DNA of 64,000 nt from Spirodela intermedia. Lineage: Eukaryota; Streptophyta; Magnoliopsida; Alismatales; Araceae. The notes beneath the pieces are model-generated. The model saw only the letters and a list, made by a program, of their open reading frames with translations, had not been told where the DNA came from and searched no databases. Of the stretch, positions 14,327 through 27,690 are shown in pieces; the stretch's first letter is position 1; the number at the start of each line of letters is the position of its first letter. The position numbers were made by a program, and so were the translations under genes. The DNA is taken from assembly GCA_902729315.2 (NCBI GenBank), contig LR746267.1:2037501-2101500 (forward strand). The letters run 5' to 3'.

Positions 14327-14476
14327 AATTTAGGAGTATGTCTGTGTGTGCATATTAATTATGAGTCTCAAAGCTCAGGTGTGGAGATCTCTCCCTTGTG
14401 TTCCTACACTGGAGAGAACCTCGAAGCCGTTTGCCGCGGGAGGACGTTCCATGCGCCTTGCGAGATCTCATTCTAG
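6316..14476 (+). CDS. UAP1 (GlcNAc1pUT-like): UDP-N-acetylglucosamine pyrophosphorylase (UAP), 15 exons, 526 aa
   Basis: Cytosolic enzyme making UDP-GlcNAc from GlcNAc-1-P and UTP, the last step of the hexosamine route feeding N-glycans, GPI anchors and O-GlcNAc. Exons: 6316-6588, 7688-7742, 8880-9031, 10270-10309, 11156-11245, 11324-11436, 11526-11600, 11775-11814, 11935-12017, 12086-12163, 13113-13256, 13356-13423, 13550-13664, 13827-13983, 14379-14476. They sum to 1581 nt in frame with GT-AG at every junction. The Gly-rich nucleotide-binding stretch LLLAGGQ-GTRLGSSDPKG is at residues about 154-171, split across exons 3 and 4. IMTSPFT, QGTLPCV, YVDCYGVDN, VFVRRG and LHTRWVVAAGGF are all present, and the protein ends CEISF. 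The Ser/Pro-rich N-terminus (residues 30-50) is longer than I recall for Arabidopsis. Intact; converges on the CBM43 gene. Confidence 0.95.
13468..13500. repeat. (TA)n/(TTTA)n microsatellite in UAP intron 12
   Basis: A run of ta dinucleotides followed by tta/ttta units lies between the exon 12 donor (13423) and the exon 13 acceptor (13549). Confidence 0.8.
14277..14326. repeat. Compound (TG)n(TA)n(TG)n microsatellite in last UAP intron
   Basis: TG, then about 13 TA, then about 9 TG units, ending about 50 bp before the exon 15 acceptor at 14378. Length variation here could affect branch-point/acceptor spacing, but nothing shows that it does. Confidence 0.85.
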
Positions 14477-14548
14477 GCTCTACCCGCCTCTTTGTATTGC
14501 CTGCCTCTCACCAGACCCCCCCCCCTCACTTGGTACTATGCCTATCAT

Positions 14549-14552
<4 letters not shown>

Positions 14553-14590
<38 letters not shown>
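14553..14590. repeat. (CT)19 microsatellite downstream of UAP stop
   Basis: Perfect dinucleotide run beginning 77 bp after the UAP stop codon, probably inside the 3' UTR. Confidence 0.9.
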
Positions 14591-14594
<4 letters not shown>

Positions 14595-15150
14595 ATCTGT
14601 GTATCCCTAGGAGAAGGGGCTATAAAAGCCAAGGCTTGCTGGTTGACTCAAAAGCAAGCTCAGATTCCACGGTGAGTATCTCTCCTCTGATCATCTCTCC
14701 AAAAAGTTAGGAGATGCTGTTCAAAGTAAATCCATCCATCTCATCGGAGTAGCAGATGTTCTTGGGCTTTTAGGTTAGATCTTAAAAGGGGGCAAGAACC
14801 TTCAAGCCTAGATATAACCTACCCTATACAAATTAATTGAAATAAACTTTGTTGCTTGAAAGAAATATAAATGATATTAATACATACAGACGAAATAGCA
14901 CGAAGAAGTGATGTTTCTCTTGAGAGATTTCTTTGGTGGGGGAACAAATGGGAAAAGAGCCGTGTAAAATGTCAAGGTCTCTTTCGTTGACTTTGATGCT
15001 GGATGGAAATCTTCTTCTTTAAGTAGAAAAAATGAGAGGTCAAAATGAAACAAGTGAGAACCTTCTTCTCTCAACAAGTCAAACTACCCCACGTCACCAT
15101 CACCTCTCACAACTCTCCCATGCCCCTGCGCTTTAAGCAGAGGAAGAGGA

Positions 15151-15175
15151 AGAGAGAGAGAGAGAGAGAGAGAGA
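15151..15175. repeat. (AG)n microsatellite
   Basis: About 12 near-perfect AG units, flanked by imperfect purine-rich sequence on both sides. Confidence 0.85.
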
Positions 15176-15573
15176 AGAGAGAGAAACGGATGGAGATGTG
15201 TTATAAAGTATGCAAGCCCATTACAATGGATGAGGCTCCCTTATAGCTCCCCTCCTCTCTGGTCATTGTAATAGCCCAAGTTGTTGGATTGAGGGCTCAT
15301 CCCACAAACCATGTGACGCCAGCACTGGAATGACCTACGAGCTCATTTCTTCATAATTATAATCCTTGACCTCGTTGCATATCCTTAATAGGCATATACA
15401 ACATAAATTTATTTATTATTGTAGTAAAATACCAAAAGGGTAATTTTATCTCTCACAAAAAAAAAAATTGCTTATCTCTCTACATGGGTCTAAAATTCCA
15501 TGTTCTTCTAACTTGGTCTCCTTCTAGAGCGAGAAAGAGAAGAGGGTTATCTTGATGTGGCACACAATTGTCT

Positions 15574-17760
15574 TCATCCCCTGCCATCAACCCCCTGCAG
15601 GAGGATGGTGATGAATCGGCATCCATCGAAGCCTGTCAGAAGAGAAGAGAGAGAATCATCAATTTGAGGAGGCCCTGTAATAAATTCATCTACTTAATGT
15701 ACCCAATCTTTTGCACCAATCAGCATAACATGATATATTTTATGTATATCTCTTATGATGATGATAAATCCTGTGCAAGTGCACTCATTTCCTGCACAAC
15801 TGGAAGACAAAATGATGCAATACTAGGAAAAAAATGGAGAAATATTAACTTTTTCACATGAACACAAAATACCCATTTGAGTTATGGTTTCAATAATCGA
15901 AAATATATGTTAAATTTCCAAGCACCCTCATACTTCAGGAAGAAAAAAATAAATAAAAATTTGCACCAAAATATGGTTCTATGAGAACTAATTGCTATAA
16001 TATAGTAATTACTAGCTCATGATCTAGAGCATCACTTGCCTGTTTCATCATTTGCTCACTCACTCATTTAGATACATTGGGCAAATAGAATTCTCAATCA
16101 TCATGGAGAGTTGACATTCTCCTCCCAACACCTATAACTAGACAATTTCTCTAGGCGATGATGGTTCTTACTCTGTGATTTCTAGGGCCATTATTCGAGG
16201 ATTAAAGAACAGATCATGAAATTTGCTCTCTTGGAGGACTAATTCTTTGGTTTTTAGACAGATAATACTAGTCCAAAAAAGACCGTTTTTGAGTCCTCAA
16301 CGCAGGGGAAAGAGGGAGGGAGAGAGAAACAGAGAACAAAAATTCATGAAATTAGTCTGATCAAAGCTAATAGGTCCAGAAGTTCTACATGTTCTGGCAG
16401 TAAACATTAAATGGGTCAGATGGCGGACGAGAAGGGAAAGCTCAAGAATGCCGACAGAGTAAAATCTCTGATTTCAGGTGCCTTAATTATCCATACAAGA
16501 GCACAGTAACTCGGAGATGAATCGTCGAAGAGTGGAGGGAGAGAGATTACTTGGGTCCTTGGTGACGAGCATGGCGGTGCCGCCGAAGTCGCAGGTCCCC
16601 CCGGCGGCCCGCGTCCTCTGCCAGTAGCTGTTGAAGGCGTAGGAGGCGTGGGAGATGACCGAATCCGGCTGGAAGCATGACCCGCTGGGGAGGATGGAGT
16701 CGCAGTCTGCCCCTGATCCGCAGGCGTAGTTCATCGCCTCTTGGATTATCGGCTCCGGCACCGAAGGCTTTGCCACGCACCACAGCGCGTTCGGCGCCGC
16801 CGTGAAGGGCGGCGGCGGTACCGACGGCGGCGGGTACACCACCGGCGGCAGGAAAACTATCGGCCTGGGAACGTACTCCGGCGGACTGGGTTCATTCTCC
16901 GGCGGGTTTGGTGCATACTCAGGCGGGCTCGAAGCATATCCCGGCGGGTTGGGTGTATAGTCCGGGGGGCTAGGGACGAACCCCGGTAGGGTTGGTGCTG
17001 TATACTCCGGCGGGCTAGGAGCATATTCCGGCGGGTTGGGTGCATAGTCCGGCGGGTTAGGGACGAATCCCGGCGGGCTTGGTGCAATATACTCTGGTGG
17101 ACTCGGAGCATATCCCGGGGGGCTGGGTGCATAGTCCGGCGGGGTATAAGCATAATCCGGCGGGTTAGGAACGAACTCCGGTGGGCTGGGAAGGATTGCG
17201 AACGGGGATGGCACGGAGAAAGGCGGGCTCGGTAGATTTGGTGTTCCGAGGTAGTTCGGCGGGCTAGGGAAGTCAAATGGAGGAAAATATACCGGCGGGG
17301 GCGGGTAAGGCGGGCTCGGTAGATTTGGTGTTCCGAGGTAGTTCGGCGGGCTGGGGAAGTCAAATGGAGGAAAAGATACCGGCGGGGGCGGGTAAATGCA
17401 GTAGAGGGGATCTCCCTGTGCGGATGGAGACACAGGGGGGGAGCCCATGATGTCCTCGTAAGGTGGCATTGAGAGAGGTGAGCCTCTGTAGTAGGGATCA
17501 GAAGAGGAGAAGATCGTCAAGCGCTTTAATGGCGGCCGCGTCTTCCTCGTGGGCCTGAGAACTCTCGCGCTCGTCGCATCTAGTGTGATGGAACTTATGT
17601 CAGAGACCATTACAGGATAAGGTACTGACATTTAATGTCATCTTGGGGAAGCGTTGGGCGTTAAATGCCACTCACCGGAGAAGGAGAGGGAACAGGTTGC
17701 GGCGGCGAAGTAGAGGATGAAGAGTAAGGCATAGCCCGCAGGGCATCTGCTGAGCCCCAT
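15574..17760 (-). CDS. Secreted proline-rich protein with C-terminal CBM43/X8 domain, 3 exons, 390 aa
   Basis: Exons on the minus strand: 17760-17676 (hydrophobic signal peptide with ALLFILYFAAA, residues about 10-20), 17579-16551, and 15632-15574. An in-frame alternative acceptor would start exon 2 at 17624, but its intron would be only 51 bp, so 17579 is preferred. Residues about 60-275 are extensin-like, made of SPP/NPP-x-Y units and a duplicated 29-residue block. Residues 294-380 form an X8/CBM43 domain: WCVAKPSVPEPIIQEAMNYA, CGSGADCDSI, SYWQRT, GTCDFGGTAML, with the final DPS-FDGCRF completed by the short last exon. CBM43 binds beta-1,3-glucan (callose) in the wall and at plasmodesmata. 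No beta-1,3-glucanase domain and no clear GPI tail (C-terminus ITILLQGVDGRG). A function in wall cross-linking is inference. Confidence 0.87.
17222..17395 (-). repeat. Two-copy 87-bp tandem repeat coding a 29-aa Pro-rich block
   Basis: The segment starting ggcgggctcggtag at 17222 recurs at 17309 almost unchanged. Because 87 is a multiple of 3 the repeat preserves frame and encodes two copies of a block containing FPPFDFPSPPNYLGTPN in the CBM43 protein. Confidence 0.9.
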
Positions 17761-17973
17761 TGGACTCGCCGGTTGCCGGCGACGAGCGAGAGAGAGTTTA
17801 TAGCCTCCGAGAACAGCCCCCGGAGGGTCGGAGATGGAGTGAAGTCTGGAGGAGTTAGGAGAAGGTCAGAAAAGAGAGGGACAGTGACACCTTTAAAGGA
17901 GGCAATTCTTTCATTGCTCTTCTCTTCCCCTCCGCTTTGCCCACTATTCAGGGAAGATTGCAAGGAACTGATA

Positions 17974-18003
17974 TCTCTCTCCTCTCTCTCTCTCTCTCTC
18001 TCT
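17974..18003. repeat. (CT)n microsatellite upstream of CBM43 gene
   Basis: Lies 214-243 bp upstream of the minus-strand start codon at 17760, so it reads as (GA)n in the sense direction. Confidence 0.85.
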
Positions 18004-18317
18004 GTCTTTCTATGTGTATATGGATATGTATATTAGGCTATGAGTTGCAGTAGTCTGTTTAGCGAGGAGGCGATTAGGCTTTTGGAGTCTCTTTTCTTCT
18101 TGTGGAAGTTATACGCATGGGTCATTGCTTGGTCCGAGGGAGAGAACCTACGCTTTCCCTGTATCCTCTCATCCGTTGCTTGTGTCCTACTCAAGGAAAT
18201 CTCTCTCTCTCTCTCTCTCTCTAACAAAGATCGGAGCTGTCGACGGAGGATGGGAGGTGGGCAAGTCCCAGCTGAACCTTTGAACCTTGGACGCGATCCA
18301 GATGGGTAACTTTCTAT

Positions 18318-18565
18318 TATAAGATCCTCACGACGAACTGGAGATGCTTCAGGATCAACACGACGAAGGCCCTGCCGAGCTTGTACGCATCTCCAAAGAG
18401 GAAGACGAGCCAGTTCGCAGCCATAAGAGGGCTCCACGCGAGTTGACTCGGCTCCTGCGTGAAGGCCTACGTGCTGCCTAGCACCGGGTCGGGATCGAAT
18501 CAGCGACGGCGGTGACCAGAGACGACGGCGACGAGGGCGTTCGAGTACAAACGATAATCCACCAT
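18318..18565 (-). pseudogene. Coding-like hydrophobic fragment, unrecognised
   Basis: One minus-strand frame reads an uninterrupted stretch including SPLMAANWLVFLFGDAYKL and GRAFVVLIL, closed upstream by TAG (near 18477) and downstream by TAA. It is GC-rich and hydrophobic, unlike its surroundings, which suggests a fragment of a membrane protein. I do not recognise the family. It lies just beyond the downstream end of the first GST duplicon. Confidence 0.25.
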
Positions 18566-19225
18566 AGATTTGATTTTCTTGAAGAACAGTGATAATCTTA
18601 ATTATGTTGACGGCTGCGGATATAGATTTCCGAGAAACTGAAATCCAGGTTCCTAGCAAGCGTATGACCAATATAATCAGCATTGTTATCAAAGTAGGGC
18701 ATAGATTCTTCAACTCTAAACAATATAAAGATGAATTTTATTAAAAAAAATATTTTCTTTATCACCCATCTCTTAGACTTCGATCTTCACAAATTGGCCG
18801 CATCCATTTCAATCCATCTTATAGACGATAACTTATTTACCACGTAAAATCTGTATCCACTGTACATTTAAATTTTAATAATGAAATCTAGCTGAGTTCC
18901 GCATCTGAGTTTGATGTTATTTTCCCAACGAAAACTCATTTTTTTTCCTCACAAGAACCCATCATGATTACTGCATCCTCACAAAATTCTGAGGACATTG
19001 CTGAATATGAAAGTCTTACAGAGGCGTTGTGCTTTGGAATGATAGAAGATCAAGCAGAGTTCAAAGCTGCAAGGAAAGAGCATACAGTTCATAGATCAAA
19101 CAGATGAAACCAACTCAAGGCTCCAGGAGAAGGGCAGAGGCAATGAACATTGCAGGGGTATCCTTCTCACAGGTTATTCCGATGCTGGAAATTCCATAGC
19201 GCCGATAGGTAAATAGACAGCTAGA

Positions 19226-19242
19226 CAGATAGATAGATAGAT

Positions 19243-19276
<34 letters not shown>
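19226..19276. repeat. (GATA)n/(GA)n microsatellite 3' of GSTU copy A
   Basis: Four to five GATA units then about 16 GA units, 50 bp beyond the GST stop codon and probably in its 3' UTR. The paralogous spot at 25944-25982 has the GATA units but a shorter, interrupted GA run. Confidence 0.85.
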
Positions 19277-19279
<3 letters not shown>

Positions 19280-19324
19280 GCAGAAGCTCTACCTCTCTGT
19301 GGTTCTCCTGGTTCTCCGCTCACC

Positions 19325-20621
<1,297 letters not shown>

Positions 20622-20840
20622 CTACGCTACGCTCTGCTCTCCTCCGCCAAGGGGAAACAAACAGGAGCTCTTGAATTAGGGGCTAGTCGGCTAGTCTGTC
20701 TCGCTGTGGTAAGTACCACCTGAGACAACTGGATGCGGCCATTTCCAAAAGGATAACGTTGGTCACCAGACGCAACTTGATTCCGTCTAGGCAGGAAGTC
20801 ATTTTGGGAAATTATGTCTGGATATTTTATCAATACCAAG

Positions 20841-21400
20841 CACTGGTGAATGCAAAGAAGACGGAGGAGCCTACGACCGCATCATTAGCGCACCGGCCAA
20901 GCCCATTAATTGCGGATTCCTTCTTGAGAGGATATAAATAATCTCATGTAGCCCTAAGAATGAATAATCAGAGAGAAGAGATTAGTCGAGGTTTATCTCT
21001 TTGGCTCCGCAAGGAGAGGCCGAGAGGGTCAATTGTCCATCGCCACCGCCGTCCGCTGCCGACGTCCGCTGCTACCGTCCAATTCCATCCTCCACCCCAC
21101 TGCTCCCGCCGCTGTCTGCTTTCACCATTCGCAGCCGCTGCCCCTCTCCCCGCCTTTGCCTCCGCCATCCGCTGCGACCCACCGCTGCCCTGTTGTCGCT
21201 GCTGCCAGTCCGTTCTACCTTCCTTTCCTCCGCCCGGCACGCCCCCTTTTCACCTTTTCCTCGCCAGTCGCACACTCCAGTTCGAGCCCGTCCGCCAATC
21301 ACCAAGTCAACAGTCAACGACGGCAACGGTCAATGTTCAACGTAAGGTCAACTTTTCACGTTGTGGGTTTCAACTTCAACCGGGAGGAGGATCTGGCAAC
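20841..21400. other. Intergenic, C-rich stretch between GST copy A and relic C
   Basis: The segment 21030-21300 is rich in ccgctg/ccgcc triplets and opens several overlapping ORFs with low-complexity Pro/Ser/Arg composition. None resembles a known family, so I treat it as non-coding. Confidence 0.4.
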
Positions 21401-21404
21401 AAGA

Positions 21405-21600
21405 GCGCCACCCCTTTCAACAAGAAGATCTTGTGGATGGGGTTGAGGCGAAGGAGGGTCCAACCCCTTCTCCCCCAGAGAGAGATGAGTCCCGAACATG
21501 CTGGCCCATGAGCTGAGCACCACCACTCCCTTCTCTGGCACGTCGCCCCATCCGTCGCCCCATCCGTCGCCTTCCTCCACTCCGCTACGCTCTGCTCTCC
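21405..21600 (-). pseudogene. Degenerate GSTU exon 1 relic (third copy)
   Basis: Minus-strand sequence aligns with the first exon of both intact GSTU genes: PEKG...LSSWASMFG is preserved, then LGEKGL and NPIHK-like sequence (PHPQDL in the shifted frame). The ATG at the expected place is followed by a duplicated gggcgacgg unit that throws it out of frame with PEKG. Internal deletions remove much of the 20-50 region, and no exon 2 follows. The upstream flank (21601-22000) also matches the promoter flanks of copies A and B. Confidence 0.8.
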
Positions 21601-21732
21601 TCCGCCCCGTTGGAAAACAAACAGGAGCTCTTCATTATCGACCAGGCGGGCAGTCCTCCACTGTAGTTTCAGCCACTCTCACCGGGACCTGCTCTCTTTC
21701 GACTATCTTTCTCGTGTGTAATAAAACACTAG

Positions 21733-21772
<40 letters not shown>

Positions 21773-22010
21773 GCTAGGTGCTGCATCTTCTGATAGTGAC
21801 CTTATCTAAAAAATGGGGTTTGGTGGGCCCATTTCCAAATGGATAACGCTGGTCATCAGATGCAACTTGATCCCTCTACGCAGAAAGTCATTTTGGAAAA
21901 TTATGTACTGATATTTTATCAATAACGAGCATAAATACCATCTGGCAGCCTTCTATCGTCTATCTTCTTCAATACGCTTTCTGTTATGACCCTTGAAGAG
22001 GACTACAAGT
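21601..22010. repeat. GST promoter-flank copy C
   Basis: Matches 20650-20850 and 27300-27740. Shared pieces include ggataacg/a-tggtca, cagatgcaacttga, gatattttat and, with copy B only, the segment around cataaatgccatctg and 'atgacccttgaag'. This confirms that three GST units once existed. Confidence 0.75.
21734..21769. repeat. (CT)18 microsatellite upstream of GST relic
   Basis: Perfect run; the equivalent position in copy B (27389-27413) has a shorter (CT)12 run. Confidence 0.85.
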
Positions 22011-25000
22011 GCGCTAGAGTGTTTTAATTCAAATCTATGTAGATTATCCTCTAAACCATAGCGGGTTGAAGGTTTATGGTCCACTTTATGTTTTAAAGAT
22101 GCCTTAAAACATCATGATTGGTGCCTTATGTGATGGAATTTAGTTCTGTCACTTCAGAAATTCTGTTTGTAATGAGACCCTTTGATCATATTGCTCTCCC
22201 AAAATTAATGCAGAAAAATATAAAAATGGAAGATATGAATCTTTCTATAACCTCTCACTTATGAACTATCTAACTTGTCATGGACCATAAACCTTGGGCA
22301 TAAGACTCTTCTACTTGTCATGCAGTCACTCTACTCTCTATCTTCACTTGTAATGATGATGAACCTATAAATTTTATACTAGTTCACTTTTCTTTAGGCT
22401 ACATCTAATACTAGAGGATATCCCTATTAGATTTTCACTATTTATTTTTGAAAATATAATTAACTTTACAAGCTCAGGTCTTCCAAGTAGTTCTATTTGA
22501 TATTTTCAAAGATCTCACCCATCACATGTAGGTCTTAACTCATAACACCACATGTTTAAGTCAATGTATATTTTTTTTCAAAAAATAATACCATCCATAA
22601 GTGGATTCTAATTCTCAGTACCTCGTGCCTTAACTTTACGTTCTTTCCACTCACCACTCAAGTTACCTTAGGACCTAATAGAGAGAGATAATATTTAGTA
22701 CAATTGAATAATTCGTAGATTGTCACAAACGATTAAGTAAGATGAAGTTTTAAATCTTTTTTTGAGATGCACAATCACTTTGCTGTAGAGAATTGAGTGA
22801 ATCTTTTTCTTGAGCTTATCTGAGTGATGTGGATGAAAAATTCTTCATTCAATATTAATCTTAGTCTTTCTTCAACTTGTCCTTATACACCATTATATCT
22901 CTATCATTGCAACATCTAAAAATAGTCATATTCATTTCAAAACTTCTCATTGCTCCACCAACACTCTAGTGTCCTTCAATTATTTTACATTTCTAAACTT
23001 TCTACTTTATTAATTATTATTTGTGATATATTGTTTAGAAATTTATAATTGATTGAAAAAATATTTTTTCTTTCAAACTTTTTCTCATAAAATAATATTT
23101 GGTTTGTCTTTAGTCTATGTGTTCTATTGATGAGTTACTATCTAAAATCAACATTCCTCACCTTTGGTCATGCTTTAACTTAAATATTTCAATACGTAAT
23201 GTCCTTAATGTTTTGTCTAAAGATTTTCAATTGATCAACTAACATATTTGTCTTTACAGTCAAGTTAGAGTAATGTCATCAAGCTTCTCATTTTATCTAC
23301 AAACTCTAATGATGTGTTATCCTCTGAAGTGTATGAAACTTACTTTTAATCATTCTCTACTTCAAAACAGATATGTTTTTCACAAACAATCTTCAAAGAT
23401 TCTTTCTAGAGATTCATGACACTTTGATGGATGATCTTACTTTTAAGATTAAATTGAAGTTGGTTATTTTTCTTTGTCATTTTCTCTATGTAAACTTTTG
23501 ATGTGTCACTATATAAGTCACGTGGTGAAGAATTCTCTACTCCTTTTTTTAGTAGTACGAACAATCTAACTCAATTATCATATAGTACTTGAGTTTGAGA
23601 TTTACTTCGATCACTAATCATATATTTTTACTTTAAATATTTGATCAACTTTTCACTTTGTCACTAAAATATTCATGAGTTCAAACTTTGCTCATTTTAA
23701 TTTGAATATTTCAGCTATCATTTTATCACTTTCTTGTAGTTTGTTTCTTAAGTTTGAATCCCTCATGTCTATCATTATGTATATTGATTTTCTAAGTATT
23801 TTTCACACTAATGCTTCTATCTTTATAATGTTCAAGTGTTGCACTCAAATCTCACAAGTAATTTTACTTCTCACAAATGTATATGAGACTTGGTCACACA
23901 TCTTGACACAAGTTAGTCTACACTTATATTTTGAGATGATTTTACTATATTTATTTCAATTTAGAAATATATCTCAAGGGCTTGACTCCTTGAATTAATT
24001 ATTAGTCATAAGATTGTAAAAATTATTATCAATGTATGTAATTTAAATATTTGTCAATGATATTTAACTTATGATGTAAAAAAACATAATGATTCAATAC
24101 ATTACATAATAATTTATTCAAAAGTAACTTATAAATAAATTTTCCACTATATGTATCAAAACCAAGGCCATCTACACCTTATGGGAAGTAAGAGGAGTCT
24201 GTTGGACACGACCCACTTTATGGGCACATGGTCCATTCGTTTTTAGCCCAAAGGGTCATGTTTTAGCATGTGGCCCATCTCTTAACAAGTAGCAGTTTCC
24301 CGTAGGACAGTCCACCCATATTTTATTCCCTTTTATCTTCACACTATTTTGAGTCAATTAAGTAATTGGAAATAACAAGATGAACAAGTAAAAAGAAGAG
24401 ACCAAGGCCACCTGCTCAAGCACCAAAAGGGTGGAGACCCAATTATTGTTAAGCAACAAAGAGAAGGAGAAAACATGGTCAAGTCTTGCTATTTGATTGC
24501 ACTTACTTTCGCTATTGATTATAGACTATGTAAGCTATAACAAAATTGAAAGAGAAAAGAAACGTTGATAGTAGACAAGGATTTATATCATGTATTATTC
24601 TGTCCACTAGAAGATTACATTAACATCATGTTCTTTCCTAGATCTAATGGGAGAATTGATTACCAAGAACCCAGTGTTATGATCTCTGTATCTCTCATTA
24701 ATCTCTTATTTTTATCACTTGGGTCAGTCTAGAGATCAAAAATTATATAACTCTACTATCAGATGTTACAATCTTAGTATACATCGATCTTAATACCTTT
24801 TCTCTCTTCAATCAAAGGGTTTTTAATATATCTTAATGTTCTATATCATTCTAGTCACTGTTTGCATGTAGTGACATGAAGCATCGTTGAATTGTTCATA
24901 TACTACATTTCTTTCTCCTTTAGACTCAGTTCTCCTATGTGAAGGCACAGTGATGACAGAGACGATGGCAGTGATAATGAGGAACATAATATTATGCCAA

Positions 25001-25019
25001 GTTCCCCTCACTAGTGCCA
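22011..25019. other. AT-rich intergenic DNA between GST duplicons
   Basis: No recognisable protein, long ORF or RNA gene. The part nearest 22011-22140 still resembles the promoter flank at 27740-27880 (aaaccata-gtgggttg). The remainder looks like old repeat debris. Confidence 0.5.
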
Positions 25020-26027
25020 CCTCCAGCTACCGCCGCCAAACGACAGCAGCAACTAGATATGACGGCAACAAGGGGGTCTGATTAGGGACGATAATCCAGC
25101 TTAGTTCTGATTTCCTTCAATTGCAATGCTAATTTTAATTACTTTGATGGCTGAGGAAATAGATTTTCGAGTAAGGAACTGAGATGGGGGCTCCTCTCAA
25201 GTGTATGCCCAATACGATCAGCATTGTTATCAAAGTAGGGAAGTAAGAGGAACACCTTGCAGAAACCAAATGCCCCAAGAAACTCAATAATCCATTCATA
25301 TAATCACCATATTTGGTACCCTTTTAAGATGGTTCTCATATGAACCACACAACCATGAATTAGAAGTAATACTTGGCTCCTTAGAACCTGCAACTCGGTG
25401 TCAAATGTTTCCTTCTTCCACATAAATTCGTCAAATGTAAGAAATTTAAGAATGAATTTAATTAAAACAAATCATTTCTTCTTACCGCATGCCTTAATTT
25501 TCGATCTTCACAAATTTGCCGCATCCATTTCAATCCATCTTATAGACGAAATCTTATTTTCCACACAAAATTTGTATCCACTGGACATTTAAATTTGATG
25601 GCAAGATCTAGCTGAATTCCATATGTGAGTTTAATTCTATTTTCCCGACAAAAAAACACATTTTTCGCTCGAAAGAACCCATCATGGTTCATGCACAACC
25701 AACAAATTATGGAGACATTTCTGAACATGAAAGTCTTATTGATGCATTATTGGATTATAGAAGATCAAACAGAGTTCGCATCTGCAAGAAAGGAGCATAC
25801 AGTCCATAGATCAAACAGATGAAACCAACTCAAGGCTCCAGGAGAAGGGCCAGAGGCAACTAACATTGCAAGGGTATCCTTCTCACAGGTTATTCCGATG
25901 CTGGAAATTCCATAGCGCCGATAGGTAGATAGACAGCTAGACAGATAGATAGATAGATAGCGAGAGAGAGAGACAGAGAGAGGAAGCAGAAGCTCTACCT
26001 CTCTGTGGTTCTCCTGGTTCTCCACTC

Positions 26028-27271
<1,244 letters not shown>

Positions 27272-27388
27272 CTACGCTACGCTCTGCTCTCCTCCGCCGT
27301 GGGGAACCTCTTTGATTATCGTCTAGGCGGCAAGTCGTCTACTGTAGTTTTCAGCCGTTCTCCTTTGGGTGGTAAGACAACAGCCTCC

Positions 27389-27413
27389 TCTCTCTCTCTC
27401 TCTCTCTCTCTCT
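27389..27413. repeat. (CT)n microsatellite upstream of GSTU copy B
   Basis: About 12 CT units, 142 bp upstream of the minus-strand start codon at 27247. Confidence 0.85.
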
Positions 27414-27690
27414 GTGGCTAGATAACACCTCAGACAACCGGACAATCTCGTGCGGCTGTTCTCTTCCAGCCCCATTGAATTCTGTGACAGTGACACTCCG
27501 AAAAGTCAGGCTCGGTGTGCGCATTTCCAAAAGGATAAAGATGGTCACCAAACGCAACTTGACCCCTCCACATCTCAACTCTCTAGTAACTCATTAATAC
27601 AAGAGTAAAGAATTGGCTACAATTTGTGATTATATATCGGGATATTTTATGAGAAGCCAAGCATAAATGCCATCTGAAGCCTTCTGTCAG

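Larger units (their letters stand above)
14477..15573. other. Intergenic region between convergent UAP and CBM43 genes
   Basis: Holds the likely 3' UTRs of both genes. Visible items are a (CT)n run at 14553-14590, a possible AATAAA-type signal near 14840 for UAP, and a (GA)n run at about 15151-15175. No further gene recognised. Confidence 0.5.

Noticed and set aside
16857-17363. 168-codon minus-strand ORF rich in Arg in the CBM43 gene
   Set aside because: It is the shifted frame of the proline-rich repeat; only the SPP/NPP frame joins the signal peptide and the X8 domain.
18033-18713. 226-codon minus-strand ORF
   Set aside because: Starts inside duplicon flank sequence that is stop-broken in the other copy, and runs through (CT)n as Arg-Glu repeats; no coherent protein.
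20960-21511. 183-codon plus-strand Pro/Ser-rich ORF between GST copies
   Set aside because: Low-complexity ccgctg-type DNA open in three frames at once, running into the antisense of the GST relic.
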